Source: Planomonospora parontospora
GTDB lineage: Bacteria; Actinomycetota; Actinomycetes; Streptosporangiales; Streptosporangiaceae
Assembly: GCA_014647935.1 (NCBI GenBank)
Contig: BMQD01000010.1
Location: 1-64,000 of the forward strand
Length of the DNA stretch: 64,000 bases
Direction: 5' to 3'
In this document: piece by piece, positions 31,520 through 40,409 of the stretch
How the letters are laid out: the number at the start of each line of letters is the position of its first letter
Position numbering within the stretch: the stretch's first letter is position 1
Notes under the pieces: model-generated
Database searches by the model: none
What the model saw: only the letters and a program-made list of their open reading frames with translations
Told to the model about the DNA's origin: nothing
Position numbers and translations under genes: made by a program

Positions 31520-32539
31520 ATGACGAAATTCCGGCTGGCGGAAAAGATCACGGTACGGCGCTGCCTGCGCGTGCTCGCCGCGGTGACGGCCGTCCTCCTG
31601 GCGCTTCCCTCGATGGCCGCCGCCTTCTTCTGGATCCAGTTCGCCGGCACACCCGCCTCCTGGGCGCGGAGCACCGGCCACGACGCCCTCTGGCTGGGCC
31701 ACGCCTGGGTGGACGGCCGCAGGACCGAGGCCGACGTGAAGGCCCTGGCCGTACGGTTGCGCGGCACCGGGATCCGGGACGCCTACGTCCACGCCGGCCC
31801 GTTCGACTTCGACGGGGGACTCCCGCCCGCGAAGTATCCCAACGCACGGGATCTGCTGAGATGGTGGCGGGCCGAACTGCCGGACGTCCGCGTCTCCGCC
31901 TGGCTCGGGCAGAAGGTCAACGGCGGAAGACTCGACCTGGGGGACCCGGCCGCCCGGCAGCGTGTGCTCGACGGCGCGCGGGACGTCATGGCCGCCGGGT
32001 TCGACGGCGTGCACTACAACTTCGAGCCGGTCACCAGCGGCGACGCGGACTTCCTCGACCTGCTGGACAGGACCCGCCCCCTCGTCGGCGACGGCCTCCT
32101 GTCCACCTCGACCCCGCAGATCGAGCCCCTCCCCGGTCTCCGCCCGGTCTCCCGCGCCGTCATCGGCCACGACAAGTACTGGCTGCGGGACTACTTCGGC
32201 GAGGTCGTGGCCCGCACCGACCAGGTGGCGATCATGACCTACGACTCCTACCTGCCGCTCGGCTCGCTCTACGGCGGCTACGTCGTGCAGCAGGGCGAGA
32301 TCGCGCTGGAGCTCGCGCCCGAGGGCAAGACCCTGCTGCTGGGCGCGCCCGCCTACCACGACCACGGTTTCCCCTGGGGCGACGCGGCCGAGAGCGTCGC
32401 CGCGGCGGCCGAGGGCGCGCGGCTGGCGCTGACCCACCACGGAAGGCCGCGAGAGAGGTTCGGGCTCGCGCTCTACGTGGACTTCGCCGCCACGGACGAG
32501 GACTGGGCCGAATACGTCGGTTCCTGGTACCGGCCCTGA
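31520..32539 (+). CDS. Membrane-anchored GH18-like TIM-barrel protein
   Basis: 339 aa. An N-terminal basic stretch and one hydrophobic segment (VLAAVTAVLLALPSMAAAFF) act as signal or anchor. The rest follows a glycosidase TIM-barrel pattern: AYVHAGPFDFDGGLPP, VRVSAWLGQKVNGGRL, AGFDGVHYNFEPVTSGDADF, VAIMTYDSYLPLGSLYGGYV and LLLGAPAYHDHGF. In the catalytic segment DGVHYNFEP the first Asp and the Glu of the GH18 DxxDxDxE signature are kept, but the middle Asp positions are His and Asn. Activity may therefore be altered. It is divergent from lepA. Confidence 0.7.
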   Translation: MTKFRLAEKITVRRCLRVLAAVTAVLLALPSMAAAFFWIQFAGTPASWARSTGHDALWLGHAWVDGRRTEADVKALAVRLRGTGIRDAYVHAGPFDFDGGLPPAKYPNARDLLRWWRAELPDVRVSAWLGQKVNGGRLDLGDPAARQRVLDGARDVMAAGFDGVHYNFEPVTSGDADFLDLLDRTRPLVGDGLLSTSTPQIEPLPGLRPVSRAVIGHDKYWLRDYFGEVVARTDQVAIMTYDSYLPLGSLYGGYVVQQGEIALELAPEGKTLLLGAPAYHDHGFPWGDAAESVAAAAEGARLALTHHGRPRERFGLALYVDFAATDEDWAEYVGSWYRP

Positions 32540-32587
32540 GACCGGCACGGTAAGCTGTACATGCATCCTTCTGCCCCGGCCGTCGAT

Positions 32588-32617
32588 TTGAGCGACCACT
32601 TGGGCAGTTGGTAGCCT
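32588..32617 (+). promoter_or_regulatory. Probable rpsT promoter
   Basis: TTGAGC (32588-32593) and TAGCCT (32612-32617) are separated by 18 bp and resemble housekeeping -35/-10 elements. Transcription would start about 60 bp before the rpsT GTG. Confidence 0.5.
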
Positions 32618-32685
32618 GTTCAACTGCGTGTGGCGCGCCCTCTCTGCCCGCGCGCCCCATCCGACGACATCACCGAGGCTTCTTC

Positions 32686-32958
32686 GTGGCGAACATCAAG
32701 TCCCAGATCAAGCGCAACCGGCAGAACGAGAAGGCCCGGCTGCGCAACAAGGCTGTCAAGTCGTCCCTCAAGACGGCGATCCGCAAGTTCCGCGAGGCCG
32801 CCGAGCAGGGCAACGTCGACGAGGCCATCGCGCTCCAGCGCGCCGCCTCCCGTCAGCTGGACAAGGCCGCCAGCAAGGGCGTCATCCACAAGAACCAGGC
32901 CGCCAACCGCAAGTCGGCGATCGCCCAGCGCGCCGCCACCCTGACGGCCGCCAAGTAG
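32686..32958 (+). CDS. rpsT: 30S ribosomal protein S20
   Basis: Small-subunit ribosomal protein binding the 5' domain of 16S rRNA; 90 aa and very basic. The start [20 protein letters not shown] and the remainder (KKVIHKNQ-like [15 protein letters not shown] near the C-terminus) are typical. The start codon is GTG 32686, judged from the universal MANIKSQ N-terminus; the upstream ribosome site (GAGG) is weak. It is monocistronic, with its own promoter and terminator, and opposite holA as in many actinobacteria. Confidence 0.98.
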   Translation: MANIKSQIKRNRQNEKARLRNKAVKSSLKTAIRKFREAAEQGNVDEAIALQRAASRQLDKAASKGVIHKNQAANRKSAIAQRAATLTAAK

Positions 32959-32975
32959 TCAGTCCCGGTTCTTCA

Positions 32976-33015
32976 CCGAAGCGCCGCGGCCCCGTAACGG
33001 GTCGTGGCGCTTCGG
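32976..33015 (+). terminator. rpsT terminator
   Basis: A 17-bp stem (32976-32992 with 32999-33015, including two G-U pairs) around a 6-nt loop, 18 bp after the rpsT stop. Confidence 0.8.
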
Positions 33016-33136
33016 CGTTCCACGGCTCCGCTCCCCGTCCCGGAGGCCGGGCCCTCGGATGCCCGCGCACCGCTGGAACCCTGAGCGGGGCCGGACCTCC
33101 TCGCACGAGGCCCGGCCGCTTCGCGCGGCACGGCCG

Positions 33137-34108
33137 TCAGCGGCCGTCGCGACTGGCCACGATGGTCTGCACGGCCCGCTCCAGCGCATAGGCCGGGTCC
33201 GCGCCGCCGCCCTTGACCTGCTCGTCCGCTGCGGCGACCGCCTGGAGCGCACGCGCGATGCCGACGGGCCCCCAGCCGTTCAGCTGCTCCTGGACCCGGC
33301 CGACCTGCCAGGGCGGCATGCCGAGGTGGGCGGCGAGCTGTCCGCCCCGCAGGTTGCGCGGGGCTCCGCCCACCTTGGCCAGCGAGCGCAACCCCCTGGC
33401 GAGTGCGCTCACCAGCAGCACCGGCGCGGTCCCCGTGGCCAGGGCCCACCGCACCTGTTCGAGCGCGTCACCCAGTCTGCCCGCGATGGCGGAGTCGGCC
33501 ACGGTGAACCCGCTGACCTCCGCCCGGCCCCGGTGGTAACGGGCCACGGCGGCCTCGTCGATGGCCTTGCCCGGAGTGTCGAAGGCGAGCTGACTGCAGG
33601 CCGCCGCGAGCTCCCGCAGGTCGTTGCCGACCGCGTCGAGCAGGGCTCCGGCCGCGTCTGCGCTGACGGTCCGCCCCGCACGCTTCAGTTCGGCCTTCAC
33701 GAAGGCCAGCCGTTCGGCGGGCTTGGTCAGCTTGCTGACGGTGACCACCCGGGCTCCGGCCTTCTTCACCCCGTCGACCAGGGCCTTGCCCTTCACCCCT
33801 CCGGGATGGACGAGAACCAGCACGGCGTCGTCGGAGGGGTCCGCCGCGTAGGAGACGATCTCGGAGACGACGTCCTTCGTCAGGTCCTGTGCCGAGCGGA
33901 TGACCACCACGGAGCGGTCACCGAACAGCGATGGCGAGGTCAAGCGGGTCACCTCGCCCGATTCCACCTTTCCGCCCACCAGATCGACGACGTCCGCACC
34001 GGGGTCCGCCGCCCGGACCGCCGCGATCACCTCGCCCACCGCGCGGTCTGCCAGCAGTTCCTCGTCGCCGGTCACCAGGGTCACGGGTGCTGGATCGGTT
34101 GCCGCCAT
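33137..34108 (-). CDS. holA: DNA polymerase III subunit delta
   Basis: Clamp-loader subunit that opens the beta sliding clamp; 323 aa. The N-terminus PVTLVTGDEELLADRAVGEV is the conserved AAA+-like start. The family features AVLVLVHPGGVKGKALVDGV, GNDLRELAAACSQLAFDTPG and the C-terminal helices with GLRSLAKVGGAPRNLRG fit HolA. There is no P-loop, as expected. Start 34108 (MAATDP) is chosen for length; 34120 (MLLG) is possible. Between rpsT and comEC/comEA this is the standard actinobacterial order. Confidence 0.95.
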   Translation of the reverse strand: MAATDPAPVTLVTGDEELLADRAVGEVIAAVRAADPGADVVDLVGGKVESGEVTRLTSPSLFGDRSVVVIRSAQDLTKDVVSEIVSYAADPSDDAVLVLVHPGGVKGKALVDGVKKAGARVVTVSKLTKPAERLAFVKAELKRAGRTVSADAAGALLDAVGNDLRELAAACSQLAFDTPGKAIDEAAVARYHRGRAEVSGFTVADSAIAGRLGDALEQVRWALATGTAPVLLVSALARGLRSLAKVGGAPRNLRGGQLAAHLGMPPWQVGRVQEQLNGWGPVGIARALQAVAAADEQVKGGGADPAYALERAVQTIVASRDGR

Positions 34109-34219
34109 GCCGAGCAGCATGCCATGTGACGGCGACCGAATCGCAATCAGCAAGCCATCCGCAATCGGAGTGCAGGCGCTCCGGGGCAGTATCAGATGAG
34201 GACAGAGGAGGTGAAAACC

Positions 34220-34375
34220 ATGATGACGTCCACCATTCGCCGTCACACCTGCCCGCGCTGCGGAACGGTCCTCGACGAGGGCCCCATCATGTACCGCTGT
34301 GCGCGGTGCAAGCGCTCGGTCTACGCCGCCGATGTGAACACCGAGTTCCGCCGCCAGGCCAGGACGCCCGCCTAG
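34220..34375 (+). CDS. Small zinc-ribbon protein (51 aa)
   Basis: Starts MMTSTIRRHTCPRCGTVLDE and ends FRRQARTPA. Four cysteines in two knuckles, CPRCG and CARCK, are 15 residues apart and make a minimal zinc ribbon. The ribosome site GAGGAGGTG 8-10 nt before the ATG is one of the strongest in the window, which supports translation. It lies divergent to holA and convergent to comEC. No function is known; nucleic-acid or protein binding is a guess. Confidence 0.7.
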   Translation: MMTSTIRRHTCPRCGTVLDEGPIMYRCARCKRSVYAADVNTEFRRQARTPA

Positions 34376-34412
34376 AGGACCCCCGCCCTCCCCCTGGACG
34401 GCCGGCCCGGAC

Positions 34413-34440
34413 GAGGTCCTGCACCTCCCCCCAGGACCTC
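34413..34440. terminator. Hairpin between small zinc-ribbon gene and comEC
   Basis: GAGGTCCTG (34413-34421) pairs with CAGGACCTC (34432-34440) around a C-rich 10-nt loop, between two convergent genes. Confidence 0.5.
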
Positions 34441-34470
34441 CCCCGTGACGACGCACCCGCCGCGGGCGGC

Positions 34471-37020
34471 TCAGCGTCCCCGGGGGACGACCGCCAGGCC
34501 TCCGTCACGGAGCACCACCGCCAGATCCCCCGACACGTCGGTCCGGTGGGTTCGCACACCGAGCCGGTTCAGCCGGGCCAGGGTCGCGGAGGCCGGATGG
34601 CCGTAGCCGTTGCCCGCCCCGACGCTGATCAGTGCCGCACGGGCGCCGGAGGCCGCGAAGAAGCCCGGGTGGTGGCCTCCGGATCCGTGATGCGGGATCT
34701 TGATGATGTCGGCGGTCGGGAGTCCTCGCCGGAGCAGGTCCTCCTGGGCCTCGGTCTCGATGTCACCGGTGAGCAGCGCCGTCCCGGCCGCCCAGCGCAC
34801 GTGCATCACGACACTGGCGTTGTTGACCTCCGTCCCCTCCCCTCCACCGCGGGCGGCCCGTCCGCCTTCTTCCACCGGGCCGATGACCGTGAACTCGGAC
34901 GGCCCGAAGCGCCAGCGCATCCCCGGCCGGGCCGTCCACCGGGTGACCCCGCGCCGGTCGAGATCACCGTGCAGCCTCGCGCTCTCCCTCCCCTCCCCAC
35001 CGGGGCCGAGCAGCGCGGCGCCCACCCTGCGCCCGCGGAACACACCGTCCAGGCCGCCGACATGGTCGAAGTGGGGATGGGTCAGGACGACCAGTGGGAC
35101 CGCCTCGACCCCCATGGTGCGCAGACAGCGGTCCACCTGCACCGGATCCGGCCCCGCATCCACGACCACCGCCCGGCCCCGTCCCGCGGCGACCAGCAAG
35201 GCGTCCCCCTGGCCGACGTCGCAGACCACCAGCAGCCAGTCCCGTGGCGGCCAGCGGGACACCACCGGCCCGACGAGAACGACCGCCGCCAGCGCTCCGG
35301 CCGCCAGGGCACCGGCGATCCACCGCACCCGGCGGCGCCTCAGCGCCAGGACGGCCACCGGCGCGGCGGCGGCCAGCAGGACCAGCCCGGTGAGCCCGGC
35401 CGGCCAGGGCAGCACCGCCAGCGGGAAACCCGCCGCGTGCTCCGCCACCTCGATGATCCATCCGGTCGCCAGCCCCGCCGGATGGACCAGCAACCGGGCC
35501 GCCGGCATCAGCACGGGTGCGACCAGCGCGGCGGCGAAGCCGAGCAGGGTCGCCGGAGCGACGGCCGGACCCGCGAGGAGGTTGGCGGGGATCGCGACGG
35601 GGGCGAGCTGACCCGACATCAGCACGAGCACCGGGGTGACGGCGGCCTGCGCGGCGGCGGGCACGGCGATCGCCTCGGCCGCCCAGCGGGGCACCCGGGG
35701 CATCCGTCCCGAGATCCGGTCGCGCCAGCGCGGAGCGAGCACCAGGATGCCGCCGGTGGCGCACACGGACAGGGCGAAGCCGTACGAACGGGCGAGCGCG
35801 GGGTCGAACAGGATCAGCAGCAGGACGGTCACCGACAGGGCCGCGACACCGTCGCGGGACCGGCCCGTGCCGAGTGCCAGTGCGGCGACGGAGCCCATGA
35901 GGAGGGCCCGGAGCACGCTGGGCGACGGCCGGGCGATGACCGCGAAGGCGAGCATCGCCAGGACGGCGAGCACCGCTCTGGCGGCGAGCGGCAGACCCGC
36001 CGTCCGGGCCAGCGCGACCGCGGCCCCGGCCACGATGGCCAGGTTGGCACCGCTGACCGCCGTCAGGTGGCTGAGCCCTGCCGCCTTGAAATCGGCCCTG
36101 ACCTCCTCGTCCATGCGGGACACGTCTCCGACGACCAGGCCGGGAAGCAGGCCGCGCCGGTCCGGTGGCAGCACGTCGGCGGCGGCCCGGAGGCCGGCCC
36201 GGAACGCGCCCGCCGCGTTCTGCACCACCGACGGCCCGCTCAGCACCCTCGGCAGGTCCCGGACGAGGACCACCGCGGCGAGCAGCTCTCCCGACTCGGC
36301 CGGGCCGAACCGCCCCCGGATCTCGATCCGCTGACTCGGCAGCAGGGGCCGCCACTCCCTCCCCGAGGTGAGCAGCACCACCGGAGCCCGCACCCGCGTC
36401 CTGCCCGCGGCCGTGATCACCGCCTCGATCCTGGCGGGCACGACGAAGCTCTCCCTCCGGAAGACCGACGCCTGCCCCCTCATCTCCCGGGGATCGTCCG
36501 TCAGCACCGCTTCCGCCGTCGCCGAGGCCCCCTTCCGTACCAGGTCCGCCACCGGTCCCGTGTCGGCGGCGTGGACCCGGAACGTCACGGTCGCGGCCGT
36601 CGCCGCCACGCAACCGAGCACCGCGATCACCGTGTTCCTTCCTGCGGGCGCGGGGCCGGGTGCCCTCCTGACCGGGCGCGCACCGGCGCGGCGGACCGGC
36701 ACGGCGGCCAGCAGCGCACCGGCCGCGGCGATGACGCTCACCGCGGCGCCCGCCGGAACCGGACAGCCCAGGAGGACGAGCGCGGTCGCCCAGGCGGCGA
36801 GGGCGGGCAGGACGAGTCGGAGAGCGTGCGCCGAGCCCTCTGGGACGGCGCCTCCCGCACGGTGGCCGGGGCCGGAATCAAGGCCGGGATCGGAGCCGGG
36901 GCCGACGTCAGGGTCGGGGCCGGGGCCGGAGCGGAGGACTGGCGTGGGAGCGGGACCGCGCCCGGCGGTGCGGCCACCGGCTCCGGTCGTAGAGGCACCG
37001 GGAAAGGCGGGCGGAGTCAT
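34471..37020 (-). CDS. comEC: ComEC/Rec2 DNA-uptake channel protein
   Basis: Polytopic membrane protein of the ComEC/Rec2 family, 849 aa, forming the channel for single-stranded DNA uptake in transformable bacteria. N-terminal membrane segments (LRLVLPALAAWATALVLLG), the DUF4131 region, and the Competence domain (AAGLSHLTAVSGANLAIVAG) precede a metallo-beta-lactamase domain (from VVCDVGQGDALLVAAGRG; metal motif LTHPHFDHVGGLDG; then IKIPHHGSGGHH). It overlaps comEA by ATGA. Competence has not generally been shown in such actinomycetes, so the role is inferred from the family. Confidence 0.96.
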   Translation of the reverse strand: MTPPAFPGASTTGAGGRTAGRGPAPTPVLRSGPGPDPDVGPGSDPGLDSGPGHRAGGAVPEGSAHALRLVLPALAAWATALVLLGCPVPAGAAVSVIAAAGALLAAVPVRRAGARPVRRAPGPAPAGRNTVIAVLGCVAATAATVTFRVHAADTGPVADLVRKGASATAEAVLTDDPREMRGQASVFRRESFVVPARIEAVITAAGRTRVRAPVVLLTSGREWRPLLPSQRIEIRGRFGPAESGELLAAVVLVRDLPRVLSGPSVVQNAAGAFRAGLRAAADVLPPDRRGLLPGLVVGDVSRMDEEVRADFKAAGLSHLTAVSGANLAIVAGAAVALARTAGLPLAARAVLAVLAMLAFAVIARPSPSVLRALLMGSVAALALGTGRSRDGVAALSVTVLLLILFDPALARSYGFALSVCATGGILVLAPRWRDRISGRMPRVPRWAAEAIAVPAAAQAAVTPVLVLMSGQLAPVAIPANLLAGPAVAPATLLGFAAALVAPVLMPAARLLVHPAGLATGWIIEVAEHAAGFPLAVLPWPAGLTGLVLLAAAAPVAVLALRRRRVRWIAGALAAGALAAVVLVGPVVSRWPPRDWLLVVCDVGQGDALLVAAGRGRAVVVDAGPDPVQVDRCLRTMGVEAVPLVVLTHPHFDHVGGLDGVFRGRRVGAALLGPGGEGRESARLHGDLDRRGVTRWTARPGMRWRFGPSEFTVIGPVEEGGRAARGGGEGTEVNNASVVMHVRWAAGTALLTGDIETEAQEDLLRRGLPTADIIKIPHHGSGGHHPGFFAASGARAALISVGAGNGYGHPASATLARLNRLGVRTHRTDVSGDLAVVLRDGGLAVVPRGR

Positions 37021-37895
37021 ATGCGGACCTTGTCTTTCATCTCGGCGTATTTCCGCTCGCCGATGCCGCTGACCTCGCGAAGTTGCTCGACGCTCCGGAA
37101 TCCGCCGTGGCCGTCGCGGTATTCGGTGATGCGGCGGGCGAGCACCTCTCCGACACCCGGCAGCTCCTCCAGTTGCTCCGGCGTGGCGCTGTTGAGGTCG
37201 AGGATCATCGCGGCGGGATCAGCGGGATCGGAGGGAAGCGCCGGACCGGCAGCTCCGGGCACCCCCCGGGCCGGGGCGCCGACGACGATCTGCTCTCCGT
37301 CGACGAGCTTCCGGGCGAGGTTCAGGGAGCTCGAGGCGGACCCTCCGCGCGCGCCTCCGGCAGCCCTGACCGCGTCGGCGACCCGCGAGCCGCCGGGCAG
37401 GACGACGACACCGGGACGGCGGACCTTCCCCGCGACGTGGACGGTGACCTCGGCCACCGCCGAGTGCAGCGGCCGGGGAACGGCGGCCTCCGTGACGGAG
37501 GGGCCGGACATCGGCGCGGGCGGGGCGAGGGGCTCGGGCTCCGGCTGGGACCGCCAGGCGTGGACGCCTCCGGCGACGACCGCCACCAGGGCGACCAGGA
37601 GCAGCACCTTCAGACCTGGGCGGCCGGGATCGAACGCGGGACGCTGGGCGGCGACAGCCGCCCGGAGTGCTTCGAAGGAGGGCGGGACCGGCACGGAAGG
37701 CGCCCGGCCGCCGGGACCGCCGGCGTCGGTGCGACCGATGGAGCCGGTCCCGCCGACGGCAGCGGCGTGGCCGGCGGCGCCGGGATCCGCCCCGGGCCCC
37801 GTGGCCGGCCCGGCGACGACGGGATCGCGGAACGCCGTCAGCGTCCGCAGCCGCGACTCCGCGCGGAACCGCTCGCTGTCCTGATCTGTGCCCAC
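37017..37895 (-). CDS. comEA: ComEA helix-hairpin-helix DNA-binding protein
   Basis: DNA receptor of the ComEA family, 292 aa from GTG 37895. A cytoplasmic N-terminus of about 95 residues precedes a membrane helix (VLLLVALVAVVAGGVHAW). A SLBB-type domain (VTVHVAGKVRRPGVVVLPGG) and a double helix-hairpin-helix at the C-terminus (LDLNSATPEQLEELPGVGEV and LREVSGIGERKYAEMKDKV) bind DNA. GTG 37925 is an alternative start 10 codons upstream; neither has a strong ribosome site. Translationally coupled to comEC. Confidence 0.93.
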   Translation of the reverse strand: MGTDQDSERFRAESRLRTLTAFRDPVVAGPATGPGADPGAAGHAAAVGGTGSIGRTDAGGPGGRAPSVPVPPSFEALRAAVAAQRPAFDPGRPGLKVLLLVALVAVVAGGVHAWRSQPEPEPLAPPAPMSGPSVTEAAVPRPLHSAVAEVTVHVAGKVRRPGVVVLPGGSRVADAVRAAGGARGGSASSSLNLARKLVDGEQIVVGAPARGVPGAAGPALPSDPADPAAMILDLNSATPEQLEELPGVGEVLARRITEYRDGHGGFRSVEQLREVSGIGERKYAEMKDKVRI

Positions 37896-37989
37896 GTGCG
37901 GAACGCTAGGCCGCCGCCTCGGCACGACCGTCGGCCGAATCCGGTTCTGTGGACGACCGGCCGGATCCCGGGCTCCCTGTGGACGGGCG

Positions 37990-39069
37990 TCATGCAGAGA
38001 CAGGGGAGACCGGGGAGACCGGGGAGACCGTCACCCCGAGCATGCCCGGTCCCGCGTGGGCGCCGAGGACCGCCCCGACCTCGACCACGACCACCCTGAC
38101 GAGGCCGGGGAGGCGCTCGGGAAGCCGTGCGGCCAGCGCCTCGGCCCGGGGACGGGAGGAGATGTGCTGGACGGCCACCTCGACCGGCCCGGCGTCCGCG
38201 GCGGCCCGGACCGCGAGGTCCTCCAGGCGGGCGATGGCCCGGCTCGCCGTACGCACCTTCTCCAGGGGGGCGATCACGCCGTCGGTGATGTGGAGCAGCG
38301 GTTTGATCATCAGAGCGGAGCCGAGCATGGTCGCCGCCGCGCCGATACGGCCTCCTCTGCGCAGGTACTCCAGGGTGTCGAGGTAGAAGAAGCTGCGGGT
38401 CTCCGCCATCCGACGGCGCGCGGCCCCGGCCACGTCGCCACGGGCCGCCCCCCGCGCGGCGGCCTCCGCCGCGGCGAGGACCGGGAAGCCGAGTCCCATC
38501 GCGACGGACCCGCTGTCGACGACCTCCACCGGGATCGGGGAGTCGACGGCGCCGGCTCTGGCCGCCTCGACGGTGCCCGACATCTTCCCGGACAGGTGGA
38601 TGGAGACCACCGCCTCGGCGCCGGCGGCGGCCGCCTCGGCGTAGGCGTCCGTGAAACGCCGGGGCGCGGGGCGGGAGGTCGTGACCGGAGTCCGCTCCCA
38701 GAACGCCCTGACCGTTTCACCGCCGCCGGCTCCACCTCCGCGCGTTCCGCGCCTGCCCGCGCCGGCGCCGCCCGGCACGGCTCCGTCCGCTCCCGCGGTG
38801 CCCGCATCGGCGGCGGCCGTCTCCGTATCGCCCGCCCCCACGGTGCCCGCGCCGGCCGTCCCCGTACCGCCCGGCCCTCCCCCGGTCGGCGGCTCCGTAC
38901 CGCTCCGCCCTCCCCCACCCGGCTCCGCCCCGCCCGCCCGCACCCCGTCGTCGAAGGCCCTGCCGCCGACGATCACCTGGAGCGGCACCACGACGATCCC
39001 CAGCCCGGCGGCCTCCTCGGGTGGGAGGTACGCGGTGGAGTCGGTGACGACGGCGACCGATGGTGGCAT
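37990..39069 (-). CDS. DegV family fatty-acid-binding protein with low-complexity insert
   Basis: DegV proteins bind fatty acids and act with fatty-acid kinase (FakB-like); 359 aa here against about 280 usually. The start VAVVTDSTAYLPPEEAAGLG and later HLSGKMSGTVEAARAG, VEVVDSGSVAMGLGF and EYLRRGGRIGAAATMLGSAL match the family. The excess length comes from an insert of about 70 residues (about 48-118) made almost only of Gly, Ala, Thr, Glu, Asp, Arg and Pro. It sits between the first strand-helix units and the ligand-binding TSRPAP loop. The C-terminus repeats VSP three times, from a 9-bp DNA repeat. Confidence 0.88.
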   Translation of the reverse strand: MPPSVAVVTDSTAYLPPEEAAGLGIVVVPLQVIVGGRAFDDGVRAGGAEPGGGGRSGTEPPTGGGPGGTGTAGAGTVGAGDTETAAADAGTAGADGAVPGGAGAGRRGTRGGGAGGGETVRAFWERTPVTTSRPAPRRFTDAYAEAAAAGAEAVVSIHLSGKMSGTVEAARAGAVDSPIPVEVVDSGSVAMGLGFPVLAAAEAAARGAARGDVAGAARRRMAETRSFFYLDTLEYLRRGGRIGAAATMLGSALMIKPLLHITDGVIAPLEKVRTASRAIARLEDLAVRAAADAGPVEVAVQHISSRPRAEALAARLPERLPGLVRVVVVEVGAVLGAHAGPGMLGVTVSPVSPVSPVSA

Positions 39070-39144
39070 GTCCAGAGATTATCCGCAGGAGATCGCATGA
39101 TCGGGGGTGGAGCGGACGGGCGGTGCTCCGTACCGGAGTGCCGT

Positions 39145-39178
39145 CGGCCTGCGGGCCGGAGCTCCGGCCCGCAGGCCG
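39145..39178 (-). terminator. hutI terminator
   Basis: Perfect 34-bp palindrome with two 17-bp arms (39145-39161/39162-39178) and no spacer, 22 bp beyond the hutI stop. In RNA the central bases form the loop. Confidence 0.8.
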
Positions 39179-39200
39179 GGGCGGGAGCCCGCGCCGGGTG

Positions 39201-40409
39201 CTACTGGACGGGGGTGCCGCCCCGCCAGACGCGCCGGGGCTTGAGTCCGAAGGCCCAGGCGAAGGCGCCCTCGTGGTCCGCGTCCCACTGGACGATGTCG
39301 GCCAGGCGGCCGGGAGCCAGGACACCCCGGTCGGGGGCCCCGAGAACGGTGGCTCCGCCCAGGGTGGCAGCGCGCAGGGCGTCGCCCACGCTCATGCCGA
39401 AGGCCGCCACCGCGAGGCTGACGACCAGGGACATCGAGGTGATGCCGCAGTGGCCGGGGTTGTGGTCGCTGCCGAGGGCCACCGTGACGCCCTGGGCCAG
39501 CATCCGGCGCACGGGGGGCAGGCTGCCGCGCTGGAGCGCGGTGCCGGGACAGAGCACGGCGGGGACCCCGTAGCGGGACAGGACCGCGATGTCCTCGTCG
39601 GAGGTGTGGTGGAGCAGGTCCGCCGAGGCGCATCCGAGTTCGGCCGCGAGCTGGACCGCGCCCCGGCGGCTGTAGGCGCCGGCGTGGAGGCGGGGAAGCA
39701 GGCCCACGTTGCGCCCCGAGGCGAGCACCCAGCGGGCCTCGTCGGTGGTGAAGTGGCCCTCGTCGCAGTAGACGTCCACGCTGTCGGCACCGGCCGCGGC
39801 GGCGTCGGCGCACCAGGCCCCGACGGCCTCGACGTAGTCGCGCTGGCGTCCGAAGTACTCCGGCGGGACGACGTGCGCGGCGAGGAACGTGACGTGCACG
39901 CGCGGCATCATCGGCTCCTTCTCCAGCTCGCGCAGGAGCCGCACGTCGGCGAGCTCGCCGTCGCGGGTGAGGTGGTAGCCGGTCTTCGCCTCGACCGTGG
40001 TGGTGCCGCTGAGCAGCCACTCGCGCAGGCGCTCGCGGACGCCGTTGCACAGGGTCCACGGGTCGGTCCCGCGGGTGACCGTGACGGTGGAACCGATGCC
40101 CCCGCCGGCCGCGGTGATCGCGGACGGGGTGGAGCCGCCCGAGCGCATGGCCATCTCCGCGTAGCGGTTGCCCGCGTAGACGGGATGGGTGTGGGCGTCG
40201 ATCAGACCGGGCGTGACGAGCGCGCCGCCCAGGTTCTCGACGTGGTCGACGTCGACGATGTCGTCCACCACGCCGGGGACGCTCTGCGGCAGGTCCGCGG
40301 CGCGGCCGACCCAGGCGATGCGGTCGTTGTGCACGAGGATCGCGGCATTGCTGCAGACGTCGTTGCCGGTCCAGAGCCGGCCGATGTTGGTCAGCAGGCG
40401 GACCGTCAT
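39201..40409 (-). CDS. hutI: Imidazolonepropionase
   Basis: Histidine-degradation enzyme hydrolysing 4-imidazolone-5-propionate to N-formimidoyl-glutamate; 402 aa. An amidohydrolase with metal-binding HTH in GLIDAHTHPVYAGNR, then VHVTFLAAHVVP, a further His in LPRLHAGAYS, and the catalytic Asp region TVALGSDHNPGHCG. The substrate-recognition segment MRSGGSTPSAITAAGGGIGS is characteristic of HutI. No other hut genes are adjacent. Its ATG overlaps the stop of a small upstream frame (40406-40531). Confidence 0.95.
   Translation of the reverse strand: MTVRLLTNIGRLWTGNDVCSNAAILVHNDRIAWVGRAADLPQSVPGVVDDIVDVDHVENLGGALVTPGLIDAHTHPVYAGNRYAEMAMRSGGSTPSAITAAGGGIGSTVTVTRGTDPWTLCNGVRERLREWLLSGTTTVEAKTGYHLTRDGELADVRLLRELEKEPMMPRVHVTFLAAHVVPPEYFGRQRDYVEAVGAWCADAAAAGADSVDVYCDEGHFTTDEARWVLASGRNVGLLPRLHAGAYSRRGAVQLAAELGCASADLLHHTSDEDIAVLSRYGVPAVLCPGTALQRGSLPPVRRMLAQGVTVALGSDHNPGHCGITSMSLVVSLAVAAFGMSVGDALRAATLGGATVLGAPDRGVLAPGRLADIVQWDADHEGAFAWAFGLKPRRVWRGGTPVQ

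Noticed and set aside
33931-37884. 1317-codon open frame on the plus strand
   Set aside because: It is antisense to holA, comEC and comEA, low-complexity in composition (R, G, P, H, Q), and without any domain; a GC-skew shadow.
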